The notes beneath the pieces were generated by a model that saw only the letters and a program-made list of their open reading frames with translations, was not told where the DNA came from and did no database searches. From contig NZ_ML123034.1 of the NCBI RefSeq assembly GCF_003846185.1, positions 4,789,615 through 4,853,614 of the forward strand: a DNA stretch of 64,000 nucleotides, read 5' to 3'. The DNA is from Streptomyces sp. ADI96-02. GTDB taxonomy: Bacteria > Actinomycetota > Actinomycetes > Streptomycetales > Streptomycetaceae. The translations under genes were made by a program, and so were the position numbers. This document shows, in pieces, positions 8,645 through 17,239 of this stretch (positions are counted from its first letter, which is position 1; the number at the start of each line of letters is the position of its first letter).

Positions 8645-8992
8645 CAGGTGGACCAGCCCGTCCGTGGTGAGGGCGGGGCGGCCCTTCGTGCCGGCCACGA
8701 CGATCCGGACCGTGTGCTGGGCACCGGAGGGCCACGACGACGCCGTCCAGACAGCGTCCCGGTACTTCGTGGTGGCGGACTTCAGATCCACCGTGGCAGC
8801 CTTCCTGCCGTCGACGTAGACGTATGCCTGCCCCGAAGTGGCGGCCCGCGACACCACCCACGCGGCTGACCTTCCGGTGAACGTCCACGTCAGACCGGCG
8901 TTCTTGGCGCTGCTCGCGTACGACCGGCCGCCCAGGTAACCGGGGCCCGCCGGTTGCGTCGGCCCGGCCGGTGGGGGACGGCCCGGGGCCAT
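8645..8992 (-). pseudogene. Orphan C-terminal domain of a secreted protein (5' part missing)
   Basis: About 116 codons read as the beta-rich domain found at the C-terminus of many Streptomyces secreted proteins: G-Y-L-G-G-R-S-Y-A-S-S-A, L-T-W-T-F-T-G-R-S-A-A-W-V, then Y-V-Y-V-D-G-R-K-A-A-T-V-D-L and a final D-G-L-V-H-L. There is no signal peptide, catalytic domain or convincing ribosome site, and no in-frame stop at the end of the domain: the frame runs on into the carboxylesterase gene out of phase. I read this as a relic left by a deletion that removed the parent gene's 5' portion and stop codon. Confidence 0.65.
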
Positions 8993-9132
8993 GCTTGCGC
9001 GGTCAGTCTTCCATGTGACCGGCTTCGACCAATCCTGGTTCCCTGGTGACCCCTGGTGGTGTGACCTGATCGTCTCCGGCCGCGGTACGGGACCGGGAGA
9101 CTGCCGCGCCCCGGGCCCGCACCGCGGCGTTC

Positions 9133-10140
9133 TCAGGAGGCGAAGATCCCGGACAGCGACGCGTGCCCGTCCCGCTCCACCAGATCGGGCCGGGTGTAGC
9201 GCTCGGCGCGGGCGTGGTAGTCGAAGTCGCCCCGCACGAGCCCTCGGTAGTCCCGTACGCAGCGCTCCAGGGCGGCCCGTGTGGAGCCGGTGATTCCCGC
9301 CGCGTCGATCTCCTCGGTCAGTTCCCTTTCCGCCCGCTGCACCCGTTCGGCGATCCGCGCCAGCTGTATTCCGGCCTCGTCGACCGCTTCCTGGAGCGTG
9401 GATCTGCGGTCGCGCTGAATGAGCCGCACCGCGTTGTGCTCATAGCCCAGGGCGGCCTCCTTCTCGAACGAGCAGATGTCGTTGCAGAGTCCGGAGTGGT
9501 CGGTCACCGCGTTCCGCAGGGCGATATAGGCCGGAAGGCTGCGAGCGGATTCCGGCAGATCGATTCCGGCGGTGATCTCGTGCAGGTCGAGGAACGGCTG
9601 CATGGCCACCGAGTCGCGCCGGTGCCTCGCGAAGTCGGCCCGGCTCGGCACCTGTCCGGCCGCGCGCTCCACCGCCTCGGCGTAGTACGTCCACAGCCAG
9701 GCGGCGGTGTCCCGGCGGAACTGCCGACGCCAGTGCGGCGACCGGTCGCCGCAGGTGCGGTCGCGCAGCCCGGCCAGCGCCCGTTCCATCGGGCCGTGCG
9801 GCGGGGCGCCGTCGAACACGTCCACCAGCCGGGCGATCGCGCTCCCGCACATCCCGGGATCGCGCCCGGCCGGTCCGTCGTCGAACTCGTCGTCCACCAG
9901 GAAAGCCCAGAAGAGCCACTGGCAGAACAGATCGAGATGCCGCTGGGAGGCTTTCGGGAAGATGAGGGAAATCCATAGTTCGGGCCGGGTGCGGATCATC
10001 CGCTTGCGCGAAGGGGCGGAAAGGATCAGCCCCTCGGATTCGGCCCATTGCCAGGCGGCCCGGCGAGTTTCGGCCAAGCCCGGATGGCAGCCTGCGCTCG
10101 GGAACGGCATGTGAAACACCGGTAACTTTATCTGGCTCAT
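9133..10140 (-). CDS. Class I terpene cyclase (probable sesquiterpene synthase)
   Basis: This 335-residue protein is of typical bacterial sesquiterpene synthase length. The aspartate-rich motif D-D-E-F-D-D lies at residues 83-88. The Mg-binding NSE triad N-D-I-C-S-F-E-K-E lies at 220-228, preceded by a plausible pyrophosphate-sensor Arg at 209, and an R-Y-like pair (E-R-Y) near the C-terminus completes the active site. The family ionises and cyclises farnesyl diphosphate. The product cannot be predicted from sequence. No P450 or prenyl transferase adjoins it. Codon 6 is TTA (10123-10125), so translation probably depends on the bldA tRNA and is tied to development. Confidence 0.88.
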   Translation of the reverse strand: MSQIKLPVFHMPFPSAGCHPGLAETRRAAWQWAESEGLILSAPSRKRMIRTRPELWISLIFPKASQRHLDLFCQWLFWAFLVDDEFDDGPAGRDPGMCGSAIARLVDVFDGAPPHGPMERALAGLRDRTCGDRSPHWRRQFRRDTAAWLWTYYAEAVERAAGQVPSRADFARHRRDSVAMQPFLDLHEITAGIDLPESARSLPAYIALRNAVTDHSGLCNDICSFEKEAALGYEHNAVRLIQRDRRSTLQEAVDEAGIQLARIAERVQRAERELTEEIDAAGITGSTRAALERCVRDYRGLVRGDFDYHARAERYTRPDLVERDGHASLSGIFAS

Positions 10141-10862
10141 TGCTGCCCCTCGTCTGATCGGTGCGGATGGACGACGCGAACGGCGCGTCCTCCGCGGACC
10201 GCGCCGGAGCCGGGTCGTGGGAGGCGGCGGTCGGGGGTCCGGCAGCCCTGAAAACTGTCCCGTGATCCCTGGCCAAGGGGTGACCGTACGAGGTGAGGTG
10301 GCATCGTTGTCAGCTCCTCCGCCGGGGGCCGGGGCGTCGCAGGGGACAGCCCTTAGTCAACCCCCTGTCGGGGTGCGAGGGAAGCCATATGTGACCGAAA
10401 TTGCTTGATCGCCCTGAACTCCTGAACGGCTGAGCACAGTTGTGGGGCGTGTGGGACGGGGCATGGGCCCGGCTTGTTCGTGCTCCTGCGCCTCGGGCGT
10501 GTCGGCGCGGGGGAGGCACGTCCGGGCGGGAGCGGCCGTCCGGGGCCGGAGGCCCGCCGGACTCCTGGCCACCTGCTGCCGGACTCCTGGCCACCTGCTG
10601 CCGGACTCCCGGCCGCCCGCCGCTCCCGGCCGCCGCTCCCCGGTCAGCAGGCCCGCAGTGGGCGGGCGTCGGCGGCGGACGACAGGACGGCGACCGCGTG
10701 GGCGTCCGAGGCGAGCGTGACGTGGCGGTGCCAACCGCTGTGGGAGCGGGCGCGCAGATCGACATCAACTCCCTGGACCCCGCGATGGACCTGCCCTGGG
10801 AGCTGACCGTGGCCGCCCCCGGCTTCCGGGACGGCCACCACGGAGAAGTCCTACGGGTACTC
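10141..10862. other. Non-coding stretch between the terpene cyclase and the lyase relic
   Basis: These 720 bases hold no reading frame that I can support. The 5' end on the reverse strand should contain the terpene cyclase promoter. A 22-bp tandem repeat lies in the middle. Short open frames exist on both strands (for example around 10440-10940 and 10644-10841), but they have no recognisable domain or ribosome site and look like GC-driven noise. Confidence 0.6.
10557..10622. repeat. 22-bp tandem repeat, about three copies
   Basis: Two identical 22-base units (CCGGACTCCTGGCCACCTGCTG) at 10557-10578 and 10579-10600 are followed by a diverged third copy to 10622. It lies in non-coding DNA at the left edge of the cluster. 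Confidence 0.85.
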
Positions 10863-10864
10863 GG

Positions 10865-11620
10865 TCATGTCGCCGCTCCTCTTCGCGAGTCGTCCTCCAG
10901 CAGGGCGCGTTCGGTCAGTGCCGCGGCTCCGCCCGTGTAGGCGAGCGGATCGCACAGCTCCGCCAGCTCGTGCGCCCCGACGCGGCCGGCCGGCTCCGGC
11001 GAACCGGCCAGGACGTCCGCGAGCGGCTTCCCGGTCTCCGCCGCCGTCGCCGCGCACCTCGACACCACGGCCCTGGCCGCCGCCTTGCCGAGCAGCGGCG
11101 CCAGCTCGGCCGCGATCCGCCCGGTGACCACACCGCTGCCGGTGAGCGCCAGATTGGCGCGCATCCGCCCGTCGCGGACCTCCAGGCCGCCGGCCAGCTC
11201 GACCGCCGTATGGGCCGCCCCGCCCGTCAACCGCAGGCACTCGCGCAGCAGTTGCCACTCGGCGTGCCACACCCCGCCCGACCGCTCGTCCTCCGACACC
11301 AGGCACTGCGTCAACCCGGCGGCCATCACCGGCACCTGGAGCGAGGCACTGCGGATCAGCGTCGACAGCACCGGATTGCGCTTGTGCGGCATGGCGGAGG
11401 AGCTGCCGCGGCCCACCGGCCCCGGCTCGGCGACCTCCGCCACCTCGGTCCGCGCCAGCGACTGCACGTCGACCGCGATCTTGCCGAGCGCACCGGCAGC
11501 CCGGTCGCGAGCACCCGGTCCAGCCGCTCGTCCGCGGCCAGGACCAGTTCCCGCCAGCCCGCCGCCTTGAGACCGAACGTGGTGGGGACCGCCTGGAGGG
11601 CGAGGGTCCGGCCGCCACGG
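10865..11620 (-). pseudogene. Decayed PcaB-like lyase (fumarase/adenylosuccinate lyase superfamily)
   Basis: The intact-looking 3' part reads about 200 residues of a 3-carboxy-cis,cis-muconate cycloisomerase-like protein. It has the superfamily signature G-S-S-S-A-M-P-H-K-R-N-P-V, then E-D-E-R-S-G-G-V-W-H-A-E-W and L-R-E-C-L-R-L-T-G-G. Just upstream, in another frame, the sequence reads L-Q-A-V-P-T-T-F-G-L-K-A-A-G-W, which belongs earlier in the same protein, so a frameshift and a small internal deletion separate them. Everything before about 11620 is missing; a full protein would be roughly 450 residues. No other beta-ketoadipate genes are present. It is a non-functional remnant next to the cluster edge. 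Confidence 0.75.
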
Positions 11621-11707
11621 CCACGCCGGCCGACGCCCGCTACACCGACATGGTGTCGGGCAGCCGGCGCGCCGTCCGCCCCGCCCTCACGGCCCCGGGG
11701 CCCCTCC

Positions 11708-13294
11708 TCACCGCGCCGAGGGCGCGGCCAGGGCGCGCAACGCCTTCTTGTCGACCTTTCCCATCGGCGTACGCGGCAACTGCGATACGGGCACCAGGCG
11801 GTCGGGGATCTTGTAGGTGGCCAGGCCGCGGCCCCGCAGGTACTCCTTCACCGCCGAGGTGCCGGGAGCCGTCCCGGTCAGGACGACGAACGCGTACGTC
11901 CGTTCGCCGAGCACGGTGTCCTGAACACCGATCACGGCCGCGTCCCGCACCGCGGGATGGGTGCGCAGCTGACGCTCCACCTCCTCCGCCGAGACCTTCT
12001 CGCCGGCCCGGTTGATGACGTCCTTGATCCGGCCGACGATCACGATGTTGCCGTCCTGCCTGCGCCGGACGAGGTCTCCGGTGCGGAAGAAGCCGTCCGG
12101 TGTGAACGCGCGCGCGTTCTCCTCGGGAGCCCGGTAGTACCCGCGGATCGTGTACGGACCCCGCACCTGCATTTCGCCGGCCTCCCCGTCGGGCACCGGG
12201 TCGCCGGACTCGTCCACGACCCGGATCTCGTCGCGCGGCGACATCGGGCGGCCGTCCGTGTTCACGACCGCCTCCTGCGGGTCGTCGAGCCGGGTGTGCG
12301 TCAGCAGGCCCTCGCTGATGCCGTACCACCGCTGGATACGGCAGCCCAGGCCCCGGGCCGCCCGGTCGGCGAGGGCGGGGTCGAGAGGGGCGCTGCCGAC
12401 CTGGATCAGCAGATCCGACAGTTCGCCGGGCGGCCGTCCCGAGTCGGCCCACAGCCGCAGCACGGCGGGCACGAGCGTGGTCACGGTGACGCCCTCGCGG
12501 CGGATCAGCGGGAACACCTCGTCGGGCCGTACGGTCGACGTGAGGACCGCCCTGCCGCCCAGGAGGAGGCTGCCGAACACCCCCGGGCAGGCGAGCGCCG
12601 CCTGGTGCGCGACCGGGTTGACGGCGAGATAGACCACGTCCCGGTCGACCTCCATCGCCCGCGCGGTCGCGCCCATGACGTACGCGTAGTCGTCGTGGGT
12701 CCGGGGGATCAGCTTCGGGAGCCCGGTGGTTCCCCCGGAGAGCAGGAACAGCGCGGGCGCGGACGGGTCCACCCGGGGCAGCGGGACGTCCTCGGCGCCC
12801 ACCGACTCCAGCGCCGTGAACTCCTGGGGGTCGCCGCTGACCAGCACATGCCGGAGCGAGGGGATCTCCCGGGCGATCCCGCGGAAGTCGAACCCGCCGA
12901 ACTCGTCCTTCACCACGTAGGCCACCGCGCCGGAATGGGCGCACAGATGCTCGATCTCGGACCTGCGGTGTCCGGGCAGCGCGAGCACCGGTATGGCCCC
13001 GGCCCGCAGCAGCGCGAACACCACGACGACGAACTCGGGAACGTTGGGCAGGTGCACGACCACCCGGTCCAGCGGGCTGACGCCCAGTCCGATCAGTCCG
13101 CCCGCCAGCCGGTCCGCCCTGCGCGAGAGCTCCGCGTAGGTCATCCGCCGCCCGTCGCAGACCACGGCCACTCTCTCCGCGTTCCGCTCGCACGACTCGT
13201 GGAGCAGGTCGCCGATCGGCCGGCCGGGCCAGACACCCGTCCGGCGCAGGTCCGCCCCGAGCTGTTCGGGCCAGGGCACAAATCCGTCGAGCAT
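11708..13294 (-). CDS. ecm1: Aryl-acid AMP ligase for the bicyclic chromophore (Ecm1/TioJ type)
   Basis: This is a 528-residue stand-alone adenylation enzyme of the DhbE/EntE family. The P-loop is L-S-G-G-T-T-G-L-P-K at about 185-194; Y-G-I-S-E-G-L and Y-R-A-P-E-E-N follow, with K at T-P-M-G-K-V near the end. It should activate quinoxaline-2-carboxylate or a quinaldate for loading on an acyl carrier. At DhbE pocket positions 234, 235, 236 and 240 it has His230, Gln231, Ala232 and Cys236, where DHB enzymes have H-N-Y and S. Loss of Asn and Tyr leaves room for a two-ring acid. ATG 13294 follows GGAAGGGA; the longer upstream frame is low-complexity. It is divergent from the thioesterase gene. 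Confidence 0.88.
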   Translation of the reverse strand: MLDGFVPWPEQLGADLRRTGVWPGRPIGDLLHESCERNAERVAVVCDGRRMTYAELSRRADRLAGGLIGLGVSPLDRVVVHLPNVPEFVVVVFALLRAGAIPVLALPGHRRSEIEHLCAHSGAVAYVVKDEFGGFDFRGIAREIPSLRHVLVSGDPQEFTALESVGAEDVPLPRVDPSAPALFLLSGGTTGLPKLIPRTHDDYAYVMGATARAMEVDRDVVYLAVNPVAHQAALACPGVFGSLLLGGRAVLTSTVRPDEVFPLIRREGVTVTTLVPAVLRLWADSGRPPGELSDLLIQVGSAPLDPALADRAARGLGCRIQRWYGISEGLLTHTRLDDPQEAVVNTDGRPMSPRDEIRVVDESGDPVPDGEAGEMQVRGPYTIRGYYRAPEENARAFTPDGFFRTGDLVRRRQDGNIVIVGRIKDVINRAGEKVSAEEVERQLRTHPAVRDAAVIGVQDTVLGERTYAFVVLTGTAPGTSAVKEYLRGRGLATYKIPDRLVPVSQLPRTPMGKVDKKALRALAAPSAR

Positions 13295-13515
13295 GATGAC
13301 GTCCCTTCCAGGAGCGGGCGGAGGGGGGACGGAGGCGCGAGCGTCCGTGCGCGGGCGCGATGGCGCGCCTGCCGGGCCCCTCTCCTCCGCATCGTCATCG
13401 CGGCCCCCGTACGGCCCCCGGTCTCTTGCCGACATCTGTCGGGGAGTCCGTGAAATTCCGGCGAGCGGAAAACATGGGACCCGCGGAACGACGGCCGACG
13501 AGAAGGGCGGGGCGG

Positions 13516-14262
13516 ATGAGCCGGATGCGGGAACGGGGCTGGGTGCGGTCGCTGACCGGCATCGACGGTCCCGGTGTGCGCCTGGTGTGCTTCCCGCACT
13601 CCGGGGGCTCTGCCATCGCCTTCGGCGAGTGGGCCGCGGCGGTGCCGTCCGGCACGGCGCTCATGGCCGTCCAGTACCCCGGCCGCGGTGACCGCTTCGG
13701 GGAGCCGCCGGTGGACGACGTGGCCGCGATGGCGGACTCCGCCGCGGCGGAGCTGCTGCGGCTCCCGCCGGGCGACCGCGTGCTGTTCGGGCACAGCCTG
13801 GGCGCGCTGGTCGCCTACGAGACGGCCCTGCTGCTGCGGGACGCCGGTGAGGAACCCCGGGCGCTGTGCGTGTCGGCCGCGCTCCCGCCCGGAGAGATGA
13901 GCGAGCGGAACGTCCACCTGGCCCCCGACGACGAGTTCTGGGCGACGCTGCACGCGCTGGGCGGCATCGAACCCGCCGTCCTGGAGAACAAGGAGCTGCG
14001 CGAACTCCTCCTGCCCATGCTCCGCTCGGACCTGCGGGCCCACGCGACGTACCGGCCGTCGCCCGGCGCCGGGCCGCTGTCCTGTCCGGTGCGCGGCTAC
14101 CACGGCGAGGGCGACCCGCTGGTGGCCGAGGCGCGGCTTGCCGGGTGGGCGCGCGTCACCTCCGGCGAGTACAGCGGGACCGTGCGGCCGGGAGGCCACT
14201 TCCACGTGGAGCACGACGTCCCGGGACTCGTCGCGGACGTGCTGAGCCACGGACGGGCGTGA
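13516..14262 (+). CDS. ecm2: Type II thioesterase (Ecm2-like)
   Basis: This 248-residue alpha/beta-hydrolase begins with the type II thioesterase pattern R-L-V-C-F-P-H-S-G-G-S-A. The nucleophile elbow is G-H-S-L-G-A with Ser94, and P-G-G-H-F-H near residue 225 supplies the catalytic His. In the echinomycin system the equivalent enzyme is proposed to release beta-hydroxytryptophan from the carrier domain of the Trp-loading didomain. A general editing role on the NRPS is the alternative. ATG 13516 follows AAGGGCGG. The next gene starts seven bases after its stop, so genes 13516-17089 look like one operon. Confidence 0.86.
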   Translation: MSRMRERGWVRSLTGIDGPGVRLVCFPHSGGSAIAFGEWAAAVPSGTALMAVQYPGRGDRFGEPPVDDVAAMADSAAAELLRLPPGDRVLFGHSLGALVAYETALLLRDAGEEPRALCVSAALPPGEMSERNVHLAPDDEFWATLHALGGIEPAVLENKELRELLLPMLRSDLRAHATYRPSPGAGPLSCPVRGYHGEGDPLVAEARLAGWARVTSGEYSGTVRPGGHFHVEHDVPGLVADVLSHGRA

Positions 14263-14268
14263 GCGGCT

Positions 14269-15303
14269 TTGACCACCATCACCGTCATTCCCGGTGACGG
14301 CATCGGACCGGAGGTGACCGCTCCGGCGCTGGACGTCCTCGACGCCCTCGACCTCGGCGTGCGGACCGACGTCCTCGACCACGTCAACGCGGAGACGTAC
14401 CTGCGGACCGGCCGGGCCCTGTCGGACGCCGACGTCGACCGGGTCAGGAAGAGCGGGGCGACCCTGCTGGGCGCGGTCGGCGATCCCCGGCTCGGCGACA
14501 CGGCGTACGTACGCGGCGTCCTGACCACCCTGCGCCTGGAACTCGACCTGTACGTCAACTACCGGCCGGCGAAGCTGTGGCACGACCGGCTCAGCCCGCT
14601 GCGCGACCCGGCACGCCGGGCGATCGACTGCGTGATCGTCAGGGAGAACACCGAAGGGCTCTACAGCGGCGTCGGCGGCAGTACGCGGACCGGTTCCCCG
14701 CACGAGATCGCCCTCGACGTGGACCTGAGCACGCATCACGGGGTGTCGCGCATCCTGGACTACGCCTTCTCCGTCGCCCGCAGATCGGTCTGCCTGGTCG
14801 ACAAGGCCAACGCCGTCCGCAACGGGGGGCGGCTGTGGCAGCGCTGCTGGCGCGAGGCGGCGGCCCGGCATCCGGACGTCGACACGTCACACCTCTACGT
14901 GGACGCCGCGGCGATGAGACTGGCCACCGATCCGACCGCCTTCGACGTCATCGTCACCAACAACTCCTACGGCGACATCCTGAGCGACCTCACCGCCGCG
15001 CTCGCCGGCGGCCTCGGCGTGGCGGCGTCGGCCAATCTCAACCCCGACACCGGGCGGGGCCTGTTCGAGCCCGTGCACGGCAGTGCGCCGGACATCGCGG
15101 GCACCGGAACCGCCAACCCGTTCGCCGCCATCCTCTCCGTGGCCCTGCTGGCCGAGCACCTGGGCGGAGCCCGGGAGGCGGAGGCGGTCCGCCGGGCGGT
15201 CGCCGCCGCCGTGGCCGCAGGACGGGTCACCCGCGATCTCGGCGGGTCCCTGAGCACGAAGGAGGCGGGCGCCGTGGTCCTGGCCGGGCTGCGGCAGCCC
15301 TGA
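14269..15303 (+). CDS. ecm3: Isopropylmalate/isocitrate dehydrogenase homologue of the chromophore pathway (Ecm3-like)
   Basis: This 344-residue beta-decarboxylating dehydrogenase starts I-T-V-I-P-G-D-G-I-G-P-E-V. It carries V-R-E-N-T-E-G-L-Y-S-G, D-K-A-N-A-V-R and the metal-binding block F-D-V-I-V-T-N-N-S-Y-G-D-I-L-S-D, and ends with the NAD-binding G-S-A-P-D-I-A-G. The family oxidises 2-hydroxy acids next to a carboxylate and decarboxylates them. Its place between a thioesterase and a flavin monooxygenase matches the quinoxaline-acid genes of echinomycin producers, where a homologue is required. The exact reaction there is proposed, not proven to my knowledge. Asn in V-T-N-N occupies a position usually held by another residue. 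The TTG start is inferred from tight spacing. Confidence 0.85.
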   Translation: MTTITVIPGDGIGPEVTAPALDVLDALDLGVRTDVLDHVNAETYLRTGRALSDADVDRVRKSGATLLGAVGDPRLGDTAYVRGVLTTLRLELDLYVNYRPAKLWHDRLSPLRDPARRAIDCVIVRENTEGLYSGVGGSTRTGSPHEIALDVDLSTHHGVSRILDYAFSVARRSVCLVDKANAVRNGGRLWQRCWREAAARHPDVDTSHLYVDAAAMRLATDPTAFDVIVTNNSYGDILSDLTAALAGGLGVAASANLNPDTGRGLFEPVHGSAPDIAGTGTANPFAAILSVALLAEHLGGAREAEAVRRAVAAAVAAGRVTRDLGGSLSTKEAGAVVLAGLRQP

Positions 15304-15377
15304 GGGCCGACCCGCGATCGCGCGGGGGCACGGCCGGGGAACTGTCGGAGGAAGTACGGACCAGGGGCGGGGATGCC

Positions 15378-16754
15378 ATGCACGGGAACGACTCGGGCCG
15401 CACGGCCGAGAACCACGAGACGGTCGTCGTCGGGGCCGGCCTGGTGGGGGTGGTCACCGCTCTCTACCTGGCGCCCCGGTTCGGACCGGTCACCCTGCTG
15501 GAGAAGCGGGAGGCCCCGAGGCCCGACCCCGGCTCCCGGGGCAGGTCCCTCACGGTGATGCTGTCGGCGCGCGGCTGGCGCGTCCTGTCGGACCTGGGCG
15601 TCGCGGACGCGGTGCGCGGGATCTGCGTCCCGTTGTACGGACGCTGCGGGCACCCGCCCGACGGGCGGGCCCGGGTGACCCCGTACAGCCGCGACGAGCA
15701 GCCCATCTGGTCCGTGGAGCGCGAACGGCTGCACCGCATCCTGCTGGACGCCGCCGAGGCGACGCCCGGCGTGCGCCTCCGCTTCGGGCAGCGCGTGCGC
15801 TCCGTGGACCTGGACGACCCGGCCGTGCTGGTGGAGGACCGGCACGGGCGGCACCGGCTCAGGTGCCGCCGGATCCTCGGCTGCGACGGCGCGCACTCCG
15901 CCACCCGGGCCGCCCTGGAGGCGCGCGGCGCCCGAGCCGAGGTGCGCAAGCTCGAACTGGCCTATCAGGAGATCGACGTGCCGGGCGGCTGGCTCGACCG
16001 CAGGACCATGCACTACTGGCCCACCGGCGACGCGATGTTCGCCGCGTTCCCCATGCCGTCGGGTGACTTCTCCGGCTCCCTGTTCATGCGCCTCGACGGC
16101 CCGGCCCCCTCCTACGCGGCGGTCGGCGGCGGCCGGGACCTGTACGAGACGTTCGCCGCCCACTTCCCCGAACCGGCCGCGGCCATACCCGACATCGCCG
16201 GCCAGCTCGCCTCCCGGTCCGTCTCCACCCTGTCGGTCGTCCGCTGCGACCGGTGGGTGTGGCAGGACGCCTTCGCCCTGCTCGGCGACTCCTGCCATGC
16301 GATGGCGCCCTTCATGGGGCACGGCATGAACTGCGGCTTCGAGGACGCCCGGGTCCTCGTCGACTGCCTCGACGCCACCGTGGACTGGGCGGCGGGACTG
16401 GCCGCCTACGAGAAGTCGCGGACCGAGGACGCCGAGGCGATCTCCCGGCTCTCCTACCGCCACTACTTCACGATGGCCAACCCGCCCCGCGAGGAGACCC
16501 CCGCCGACGTGCTGCGCGGGCGGCTCCTGACCCTCTTCCCCGACCGGTTCTCCTCGCTGTACGAGCAGTGCGCCTTCACCGAGGAGAGCTACGCCTCGGT
16601 GCTGCGGGGCGACCGGAGACTGGACCGCCTCGTGGCGGACCTGCTCGACCGCCACGGCACGGATCTGGCGTCGGCGCCCGAGGACCGGGTGCGCGCCTGC
16701 ACGACGTCGTTCACCACCGGCACAGCCACCCTGGAGGACTCCGGATGTTCGTGA
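15378..16754 (+). CDS. ecm4: FAD monooxygenase, kynurenine 3-monooxygenase-like (Ecm4-like)
   Basis: This is a 458-residue group A flavin monooxygenase. The FAD-binding G-A-G-L-V-G lies near residue 19, a D-G-A-H-S motif in the middle, and L-G-D-S-C-H-A-M-A-P-F-M-G-H-G-M-N-C-G-F-E-D near residues 302-323. The last block, with its M-N-x-G-F-E-D ending and the E-L-A-Y-Q-E-I segment, is characteristic of kynurenine hydroxylases. Expected role: oxidation of a (beta-hydroxy)kynurenine-derived intermediate on the way from Trp to the bicyclic aromatic acid. Two ATGs (15373 and 15378) are present; only 15378 is in frame. It overlaps the next gene by ten bases. Confidence 0.86.
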   Translation: MHGNDSGRTAENHETVVVGAGLVGVVTALYLAPRFGPVTLLEKREAPRPDPGSRGRSLTVMLSARGWRVLSDLGVADAVRGICVPLYGRCGHPPDGRARVTPYSRDEQPIWSVERERLHRILLDAAEATPGVRLRFGQRVRSVDLDDPAVLVEDRHGRHRLRCRRILGCDGAHSATRAALEARGARAEVRKLELAYQEIDVPGGWLDRRTMHYWPTGDAMFAAFPMPSGDFSGSLFMRLDGPAPSYAAVGGGRDLYETFAAHFPEPAAAIPDIAGQLASRSVSTLSVVRCDRWVWQDAFALLGDSCHAMAPFMGHGMNCGFEDARVLVDCLDATVDWAAGLAAYEKSRTEDAEAISRLSYRHYFTMANPPREETPADVLRGRLLTLFPDRFSSLYEQCAFTEESYASVLRGDRRLDRLVADLLDRHGTDLASAPEDRVRACTTSFTTGTATLEDSGCS

Positions 16755-17089
16755 TCCTGTTCAAGTCGCGCCTCTCCGATCAGGCGGGCGAGGAGTACTA
16801 CGCCACCGAGGACCGGATGCGCGAGCGCGTCCGCGAGATCGCCGGGTCCGACCTGGTGGACGTCAAGCAGTACACGGCGGAGGACGGCGAACGCCTCGCC
16901 GTCGTGATGTGGCGGGACGCGGAGACCCTGGAGAAGTGGCGTTCCGACCCCGACCACCTGGTGGCGCAGCGACTGGGCCGCGAACGCTGGTACTCCGCCT
17001 ACGAGCTGACCGTCGCCGAGGTGGTGAGGACCAGCGCACACGGAACCGCGCCCGTCGCGGCCGAGGAGCAGCGCACGACGACGGCCTGA
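16745..17089 (+). CDS. Small ABM-fold protein of the chromophore operon
   Basis: This 114-residue protein has the antibiotic-biosynthesis-monooxygenase pattern: a short first strand M-F-V-I-L-F-K-S-R, a helix carrying Y-Y-A-T-E-D-R-M, then V-V-M-W-R-D-A-E-T-L-E-K-W and a helix containing H-L-V-A-Q-R-L-G-R-E-R-W-Y. The C-terminal 25 residues are disordered and Thr/Ala-rich. The family contains cofactor-free oxygenases and some non-enzymatic members. Translational overlap with the flavin monooxygenase suggests it acts in the same step, perhaps as a cyclisation or decarboxylation aid. That role is inference from position only. Confidence 0.75.
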   Translation: MFVILFKSRLSDQAGEEYYATEDRMRERVREIAGSDLVDVKQYTAEDGERLAVVMWRDAETLEKWRSDPDHLVAQRLGRERWYSAYELTVAEVVRTSAHGTAPVAAEEQRTTTA

Positions 17090-17130
17090 GGAACGTACGC
17101 CCGCGGGCCGGGAGACCGCCGGACCGGGCA

Positions 17131-17226
17131 CGACCGGGCGGGACACCGCCGGGCGGGACGGACACCGGGCCGGACGAGCACCGGGCCGGACGGTCAACGG
17201 ACCGGACGAACAGCGGCCGGACAAAC
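17131..17226. repeat. Degenerate 16-bp tandem repeat upstream of the NRPS genes
   Basis: About six copies of a unit close to CACCGGGCCGGACGRN occur head to tail. The copies at 17147, 17163, 17179 and 17195 keep an exact 16-base period; the first and last units slip by one base. The array lies between the ABM gene and the AT-richer NRPS leader, in apparently non-coding DNA. Confidence 0.7.
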
Positions 17227-17239
17227 GCCGGGCCCGAAA

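Noticed and set aside
5738..8992. A 1084-codon reverse-strand frame
   Set aside because: It is a chain of shadows under the EF-hand, CopD and esterase genes. Only its first 116 codons resemble a protein domain, listed separately as a relic.
10440..10940. Open frames in the intergenic stretch at the left cluster edge
   Set aside because: No recognisable domain or ribosome site, composition typical of GC-driven frames, and partial overlap with a tandem repeat and the lyase relic.
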